A stretch of DNA of 64,000 nt, from assembly GCA_009767595.1 (NCBI GenBank), contig VSDK01020443.1:2217-66216 (forward strand). The letters are read 5' to 3'. Shown piece by piece: positions 59,201-64,000 of this stretch. The stretch's first letter is position 1; every line of letters begins with the position of its first letter. Position numbers and translations under genes: made by a program. Source of the DNA: Symbiodinium kawagutii. Its lineage: Eukaryota > Sar > Dinophyceae > Suessiales > Symbiodiniaceae. The notes under the pieces were generated by a model, which saw nothing but the letters and a program-made list of their open reading frames with translations, was not told where the DNA came from and did no database searches.

Positions 59201-59767
59201 AATGGGAAAATGCAGCCGAGGAATCTCAAGTGAATGATCATTGGATGAGGAAATGGGGCCAAGAACATCTCAAGTCACTGGGGAGGATCCGATTTCACTG
59301 CAGGCTGTTAGCACCAGGGCCGATACTGTAGGGGTTAACACTTGTTAACACCCATTGGGATGGTTCATGGAAGGTTCATGGATGGTGGATGGATGCTTCA
59401 TGGACGGTTCATGGATGGTCATCGCACATCCACATGCTTCGAGCATCAAATGCTCCGTCTTGCGAGGGTCCATGGCGTCCCTCACGGTGCCACGAACGCT
59501 GTGACCCTTTTCCAGCAACTGCTTGACCTGGTGACATGGTCAAGGGACAGCATGGGCCAGCCGCAACCATCCTCTCTTTAACGAGGGCTGAAGACAGGAA
59601 CGATGGATAGCCAGCCCGATGCGAAACAAAAGAATCCAAACAATCGGAGGAGAAAATGAACAAATAAATTTCAAATAAAATATTTCTTGAAGCAAACGGA
59701 TCGGCACGATGTGGGATGCGATGAAGCCACTCGCACCAGTCACGCAAACAACCAAAGGCTGCGCCAT
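49546..59767 (-). CDS. Dihydroflavonol-4-reductase-like NAD(P)-dependent extended SDR, at least 13 exons
   Basis: Exons: 59708-59767, 59448-59527, 59096-59154, 58347-58412, 58055-58125, 56887-56967, 56106-56174, 53244-53325, 53090-53152, 52192-52332, 51734-51774, 50282-50363, 49546-49679. They total 342 residues with every phase matching. The protein has the Rossmann motif VTGASGFIASHI (about residues 9-20), VRGTVRD, GSFDEAISGCQGVFHAASP, the catalytic serine in LVVTSSMSAV, the YGASKTLAERAAYDF active site (Tyr-x-x-x-Lys), LASICPTMVLGPMIQPE and MSFVDVRDCAAQHVAAME. This is the dihydroflavonol/cinnamoyl-CoA reductase-like family, NAD(P)H-dependent reductases of carbonyl substrates. The substrate is unknown. 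Of the twelve introns, five need GA donors, three GC and four GT. A short exon encoding the segment before LYPAMPP may be missing between 51734 and 50363. The intron at 53326-56105 contains another gene copy. Confidence 0.85.
50177..50266. repeat. Short interspersed repeat, family D
   Basis: Begins CTCCTGGTAGCTACCTCGCT and ends GCTCCCTCCCAACCAGCC. It lies 16 bases beyond the donor of the SDR exon at 50282-50363. Confidence 0.75.
50765..50860. mobile_element. MITE-like element, family B, diverged
   Basis: Starts CTGGTTGGTGATTAGC and ends TGTTCAAGACCACCAAG. It sits in the SDR intron between the exons at 51734 and 50363. Confidence 0.65.
51185..51270. mobile_element. MITE-like element, family A, degraded
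   Basis: The core AGTACCCCAAAATCATCCAACTT ... AACAAACCAGCCATAACTTGGAGTCCCCT matches family A, but the terminal inverted repeats are mostly lost. Confidence 0.5.
53706..53980. repeat. Partial, rearranged copy of the nested retrogene's 5' region
   Basis: 53793-53970 matches 55665-55850 in the same orientation, including a degraded spliced-leader end (GCGCCAAAC in place of GAGCCAAAA). The adjacent 53712-53763 matches 55603-55652 but in inverted orientation, so the segment holding the start codon has been flipped relative to the leader region. No coding body follows. Confidence 0.85.
54279..55625 (-). pseudogene. Intronless (retroposed) gene copy interrupted by an in-frame TGA, nested in an SDR intron
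   Basis: One frame runs 449 codons from the ATG at 55623-55625 to TGA at 54279, broken once by TGA at 55233-55235 (codon 131). The N-terminal part (MPTWFSMLLGAFKKRVVDDA, then an acidic Glu/Asp/Lys-rich region) and the part after the break (IHWDIKQFGKDGSAENVD ... YLRASKFAEFQYTALTHLL ... VEQYCYFSQSDDPATMWIDP) both look like genuine protein. I do not recognise the family. A late basic cluster (RAKRRRKR) may be a nuclear signal. It has no introns although its host gene is split every 60-140 bases, and a spliced-leader relic precedes it by 110 bases, so retroposition of a mature mRNA is the simplest explanation. If TGA is read through, it could still be functional. Confidence 0.7.
55736..55747 (-). 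other. Relict dinoflagellate spliced-leader 3' end
   Basis: On the minus strand TTTTGGCTCAAG, identical to the last 12 bases of the dinoflagellate spliced leader. It is followed by 110 bases of leader-like sequence and then the ATG of the retroposed gene. The bases 5' of it no longer match the leader. Confidence 0.7.
56257..56322. repeat. (GAT)n microsatellite
   Basis: GATGAT units with GAG interruptions, in an SDR intron 83 bases upstream, in transcript sense, of the exon at 56106-56174. Confidence 0.9.
56701..56802. mobile_element. MITE-like element, family A, best-preserved copy
   Basis: Left end TGGTGGTTTCTCAAAA, right end TTTTGAGAAACCACCA: a perfect 16-base terminal inverted repeat. 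The length is 102 bp, with no coding capacity. It lies in the SDR intron, 85 bases past the donor of exon 56887-56967. The flanks read ...CCATG and TGTGC..., so any target duplication is at most 2 bases (TG). Confidence 0.9.
57638..57647. other. Assembly gap (10 N)
   Basis: Ten N between a CT microsatellite and a CCCCTGGGGCCCC palindrome, within an SDR intron. Confidence 0.95.
59340..59427. repeat. Minisatellite, unit GGTTCATGGATGG
   Basis: Four to five imperfect copies of (A)TGGTTCATGGA(A/T/C)GG in the SDR intron between the exons at 59448-59527 and 59096-59154. Confidence 0.8.
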
Positions 59768-60190
59768 GATGTGATTTCTGGCGCAAAATGTAAATGCTGG
59801 CTAGGGAGGAATGGGAAGGGGAATGGTGATCAATCATTCGAACATATGCGCATTTGAGTATGCTGGTTTTTTCAGCGCATAAAAGACCACTTGCGAAGAA
59901 GTTCTCAGGAAAGTCGTTTCTATGTCAACACGCTGCTTCGGTGATTTCATTTCATTGCCTGCGCAGGGATCTCCCAACAGTCAGTCGTCACCATACACCC
60001 AGGTGCTTCTACCATGCCAAAACTGCTGAAGCCAAAGCTGCCGGCATTTAGACCTGCTCGCTTCAACACACACATATCCAGCAGCTTGAGTTAGAACCAG
60101 CTGAGCAAGGACAGCAATATACAGCAATGTTGATGATTTTGCATCATGCCTCCCAAACTGATTGACATAGCTGCCCGGTCTATGCTATCC

Positions 60191-60505
60191 TTATCTAGGA
60201 TCTAGTGCTGAATCAGCAAACGGTGGCCTTGATTGGGGCACCCCCACGAGACGTTCCCAAACACCTTGGGCTACCTTCCTTCCACCCTGCGAAAGCAGCA
60301 CGCAAAGCTTTTCCTCTGGCTGTGAGATAGTCCTCAGAGAAACTGGCTGAACAGCTGGTCCAGGGTTTTCAAGTCTCCAGATCCACAACCGAAAAAGATG
60401 GATACATTGCCAATTGGGATTCCAGTCATGTATGGCCCGATCGTCACCTCGAATGTACTTTACTATGCTAGGGAGGTCTGTGCGCATATCATAGCATGCA
60501 GGCAC
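60191..60505 (-). CDS. Hypothetical open frame between the SDR and GTPase genes
   Basis: A 104-codon frame with protein-like composition (MRTDLPSIVKYIRGDDRAIH, then DWNPNWQCIHLFRLWIWRLE). No family is recognised and no splice partner found. It has the same strand as its neighbours. It may be a chance frame, or an exon of a decayed gene. Confidence 0.28.
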   Translation of the reverse strand: MPACYDMRTDLPSIVKYIRGDDRAIHDWNPNWQCIHLFRLWIWRLENPGPAVQPVSLRTISQPEEKLCVLLSQGGRKVAQGVWERLVGVPQSRPPFADSALDPR

Positions 60506-60803
60506 CCGGCTTACCCAGATGGATAAAATGCCACGAAAAATGGCAAAAGAATCTCAGCATAGAAAACAGCCTTACAAAATCCTTCCCTTCGCCTTTTAGT
60601 ATGTTTTGGTAGGCCTCCATTCTTCATATTGTCCCGGCCCGAGACCATGTCATAAAAGGTCGAAGAGATCGCATGTGACTTCGGTGCTTGGTGCATGATG
60701 CACACGGCACATGAATGTGCTGTGACAGTCCATCATCATTGGACATGAAATTGAGCCAGGAAATGTTGGAATCCTGCATTTGCTTCACCTGTGAAATTTG
60801 GGA

Positions 60804-60810
60804 TCTCTCA

Positions 60811-60841
<31 letters not shown>

Positions 60842-60844
60842 TCC
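60804..60844. repeat. (CT)n microsatellite
   Basis: CT units with one GT interruption. Confidence 0.9.
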
Positions 60845-61108
60845 CTCCATCACTCCTTTGGGATCTGCATCCTCGTTTTTAAACCCACGAGGTACGCCTT
60901 CCCATCAAATGAGCATCCGCTTCCCCGGTAGATCACGATGTCAAAAAAATGCTGCCCTGTGCCCCCCCAAAACTGATGGTTCCCACCCAAAATTTCCAAC
61001 AATGATGATTCCAATGATTTATACCAGATTCATTGATGCTTGCTTGGGGTTACCATTTGTATCCGGACAAATGCCAAGATCATCCACAATCCACACGCGC
61101 TTCACCGC

Positions 61109-63295
61109 TCAAGGGGCTGCAGCCACCATGCTCACGGATGCCCTCAACTCATTGACGCCATGGCCGTGGAGGCCGCTCACCGCATGGACATAGGGCCACA
61201 CGTAGGTGGAAGGCATCATTTCCAGATGGGACCTGGATGGTGATGGCTGGTGGGATGTCTTGTCATACGGCAGTTGCGGCTGGATTTCTTTGCCATGGGG
61301 TTCTAGAGATAACAACCCAAACTGTGTAGAATAAGCACTGGCATTGGAGCAAACAAGATCTTGAACCACCCGTGCCCTGCTGCGATTCTTCAACATAACC
61401 GAAGCTTGAGATACCTGCATCACAGTTTTCGTTTAAAGGCGATGCAATGTGGCTGTGAAACCATGTGAAACCTATCTGGCCCTGGCATCTCTTGGGATTG
61501 CTGGAGCTCAGTGAACATGACTGCAGAACAGGTTGCTGGTCGACAGGTGGCTTCTGGACATCACGAGGCCCCTCAAAGTTGCGGTGGTTCTCCACCAGTT
61601 CCCATGCCATGAATCTGGGGCTGTCACTTCAGAGATGGCAATAAGCCATAAGCTCCGACATAATCATTCCTACCCAACGCAATATACCGTCTATCAACGG
61701 TTTACATTAATCGTTTTGGGGATAATTAGCAACTGAGGCACCCAAGTCATCATGCCATCATGGCAACGACTTCTCCAGCAAAGGAGGCCAACAAAAACTG
61801 TTCTCACAAGCAGTGACTTCTGGGGGAACATGGTAACTAAAATGCATCCATGCTATCATGCTCATACATCCCCGCAAGGAAGCTTGCAACCCCTATTATC
61901 CTGGTCAGTTACAAAATGCCAAGTGGGGGGGCACATCCAAGTGCCACCCTTTCTTGTCCTTGCCATGGCACACCACATGTGCCATCGATCTGTTCAAAAT
62001 GTCGGGTGTGCATTGATCAGCCTGGCAGCGCAAATCGAAAACTTGGCAATCGCTGACCAACCATGGTGTTTACCATCTCTTGCTTTCAAAACGGATACGG
62101 TCGATCACATCTGATCACCAAAGTAGCAGCTACTAACAGCAGCATTTCCATTCAACGAACCATCACAAATCATCAGTTTAAAACTGCTAGTCCAAATAGT
62201 TAAAGTAGTTCACCTATGTTCACCTATAGTTAAAATAGCCAAAGTAGTTGACCATGTTAACCCTCATGAGCCACAGCTGCCATAGCTTTACTGACCTTCC
62301 GCAACGACGCTTCGGCACCTTGGTCAGCACGACCATAAACTGCCGCTCCCGCTCCAGCAGGAGTTCCCAGAGCTCTTCCTGGGGCAGGTCCCAGGGCCCC
62401 ACGTTGGCGGGGGGGGCACCACGGCCCCCCACGGCCCACCACGGCCCCAAAATGATGGTTGAACCAAGGGACCTGGGAAGCTATTGCTGACTCTTGAACA
62501 TCGGATCGGTTTTTTGACATAGCACTGAAACAAATTGAGGCTACTTTCTTTGATTGACTTCATTCGCCAAGTGGCATCTGAGGCTTTTACGCCAACACGA
62601 GCATCTACCAGTGAGACAACCCGCTGCAAACGGTCAGAATTCTTCCTCAGTGTTGCAGCTGCGGTGACGATGGCAGAGCCACTTCTTGACAGAGAATCTT
62701 GTTCTGGAATGGGCATGCGCGGTTGACATCTCAAGCTTCAAGCTGCGAGTAAACTTTGCAACTTGGTCAGCCTATCTTTGGATCATGAATCAACCTATCA
62801 AGGGCAGACGGTGGCTTGCGACTCGCCACCCTCTTTTTGTTCCACAAGCCCATTTTCATGGCATGTCAGTCGTTGAAGTGTGGATTTTTTGAAAGAAAGG
62901 ACTTCTGCGCTTTGATCCAATTGTGCTTTGATCATCTTTGCTCGAGTTTGCAGCTGCAATTCCTGCCCTTGGAAGTGCCAAGCATCAAAAAGCCATCCAC
63001 CAACTCCCTCCAGCTTTCTTTCACCTGGTGGGTCAATCAAATTTTCGAAGGGTTGATCTCTGAGACTGCTTGTTTTAGATAACTGATATATCAACCGTCA
63101 TGTATCCACATCAATCATCATTAATCAACTATTGGCCAAACTTAACCAACCATTAACAACCCAGCGACACCCATTGACCATGACTAACCAACCATTCACC
63201 AACTACTGACCATGATTAAACCACCATCTTCCAGCTCCAGGATGGTCGCCTCCTTCTTGGTCTTGGCGTAGCCGTAGCCCGGCAAGTCAACGAAC
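61109..63295 (-). CDS. EngB/YihA-type GTPase (5' exons not found)
   Basis: Exons 63253-63295 (FVDLPGYGYAKTKK), about 62980-63024 (VKESWRELVDGFLML; donor not fixed), 62576-62623 (RVVSLVDARVGVKASD), 62319-62378 (EELWELLLERERQFMVVLTK) and 61109-61232 (MMPSTYVWPYVHAVSGLHGH then GVNELRASV, TGA). These follow the EngB order: G3 motif DLPGYGYA, the LVDARxGxKxxD strand, G4 motif VLTK at the exon end and G5-like VSGLxGxGVNELR. EngB proteins are ribosome-assembly GTPases of bacteria, with mitochondrial and plastid relatives. The P-loop exon (GxxNVGKSS) should lie right of 63295 and is not seen in the window. The exon carrying the Asp after VLTK is also missing. The joins use GA (63253), GC (62576) and GT (62319) donors, with all phases consistent where exons are adjacent. 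Confidence 0.72.
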
Positions 63296-63400
63296 CTTGC
63301 CGGTCGGATCTGTGGTGGGATCTCGTTGTGTCCACAAGTTGGGGTGATGGGCGATGGGGTGGAAATACCCATTGGTTGGTCAACATTGGCCCAGCCCGCC

Positions 63401-63402
<2 letters not shown>

Positions 63403-63455
<53 letters not shown>
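63403..63455. repeat. (GAT)n microsatellite
   Basis: About seventeen uninterrupted GAT units. His-, Ser- or Asp-rich frames across it are artefacts. Confidence 0.95.
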
Positions 63456-63459
<4 letters not shown>

Positions 63460-63857
63460 CAGTAATGATAACACTGATACTGGTACTCAATATAATTGAC
63501 TAGTATCCAGTGTCTATTGAATACGTTCACATTCTATGGTCATCATCAGGTTTGTAGTTTTGAGGTGCATGTGTAGTTTTGATGTGCATTTTGATACTAT
63601 GAACATCTATAAGCTATAAACCTCTCTACCTCTCCCTCTCTCTCTCTCTCTTTCTGACGGAGTCGTGCGGGTCCGTGATTGGTAACCAAGCACCCCAAAA
63701 CAATATGATTTCCATTTTTTCAGCAGGCTTGGCCTAAGGGATGAACACCACAGGCGAAAAAAAATCAAGAGTAAGTGACATTCCCATAGTCCAACTGAAA
63801 TGGATCTGTGATCCAGATCCAGTTGATCATCAATCTTTGCTAAGCTTTAAGGTCCAC

Positions 63858-63990
63858 CAAATTGATCCCTCTGTGCCACCTCAACACCTCCTTTTGCGGG
63901 TCCAGAAACTGCAGGGCCCCACCAATATCGAAGCGAAACAAATGTCGCGTCCTGGCCACGGTGTTTTCCATTTGATGGAGCACCCCAAAC
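63858..63990 (-). CDS. Internal exon of an unrecognised gene (possibly 5' part of the GTPase gene)
   Basis: After the acceptor TTTTTGTAG the minus strand reads FGVLHQMENTVARTRHLF then RFDIGGALQFLDPQKEVLRW then HRGINL and meets a GT donor (TTG^GTGGAC): 133 bases in phase. Composition and splice sites are good. It carries no GTPase motif, so membership in the EngB-like gene is a guess from position. Confidence 0.45.
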
Positions 63991-64000
63991 CTACAAAAAC

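Noticed and set aside
1-64000. CRISPR arrays, bacterial operons, tRNA and rRNA genes
   Set aside because: No regularly spaced identical repeats, no cloverleaf with consensus A/B boxes and no rRNA-like conserved stretches were noticed. Short tandem arrays are microsatellites. A tRNAscan or Infernal run would settle the RNA genes.

Overview
The window looks like nuclear DNA of a dinoflagellate, possibly close to the Symbiodiniaceae, although I cannot name the genus. Four observations point there. Coding sequence comes as short GC-rich exons scattered through long AT-rich, repeat-filled introns. Many introns can only be joined in frame if their 5' end is GA or GC rather than GT, while all end in AG. 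A 12-base remnant identical to the 3' end of the dinoflagellate spliced leader sits upstream of an intronless gene copy. Every gene I can support lies on the minus strand, a unidirectional arrangement typical of this group. Exon chains below were assembled by eye from reading-frame continuity, splice phase and family resemblance. No transcript data were available.

Layout from left to right, all genes on the minus strand. 1-170: 5' end of a Ser/Arg-rich coiled-coil protein that runs off the edge. 3136-4595: FSP1/AIFM2-like FAD oxidoreductase with a Cys-rich tail. 7219-11845: small multi-span membrane protein in six exons. 12667-22563: PUB-domain protein with a Cys/His cluster. 22744-26059: Pex14-like peroxisomal docking protein. 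These last two may be a single gene. 28714-32357: unrecognised multi-exon gene. 33-41 kb: almost gene-free, with a tandem duplication of about 1 kb at 35.0-37.4 kb. 41654-43320: unrecognised multi-exon gene. 43592-43673: orphan short-chain dehydrogenase exon. 44212-46452: long intronless FMN-binding/ferredoxin-reductase fusion. 46.5-48.4 kb: two isolated exons. 49546-59767: dihydroflavonol-reductase-like extended SDR in at least 13 exons, with a retroposed, TGA-interrupted gene nested in one intron. 61109-63295: EngB/YihA-type GTPase. 63858-63990: one further exon.

Introns and spacers carry at least four families of short (about 80-110 bp) repeats, three of them with terminal inverted repeats, plus many microsatellites including a roughly 365 bp TTTG-type array. 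Two N gaps are present, and one falls inside the Pex14-like gene. The genes do not form an obvious pathway. Peroxisome import (Pex14), ubiquitin/p97-type binding (PUB), redox enzymes and an organelle-type GTPase are adjacent only because gene order in these genomes is loose. The items most worth a second look are the possible Pex14-PUB fusion, the dense use of GA donors, short repeats lying just upstream of 3' splice sites, and the nested retrogene with its spliced-leader relic.
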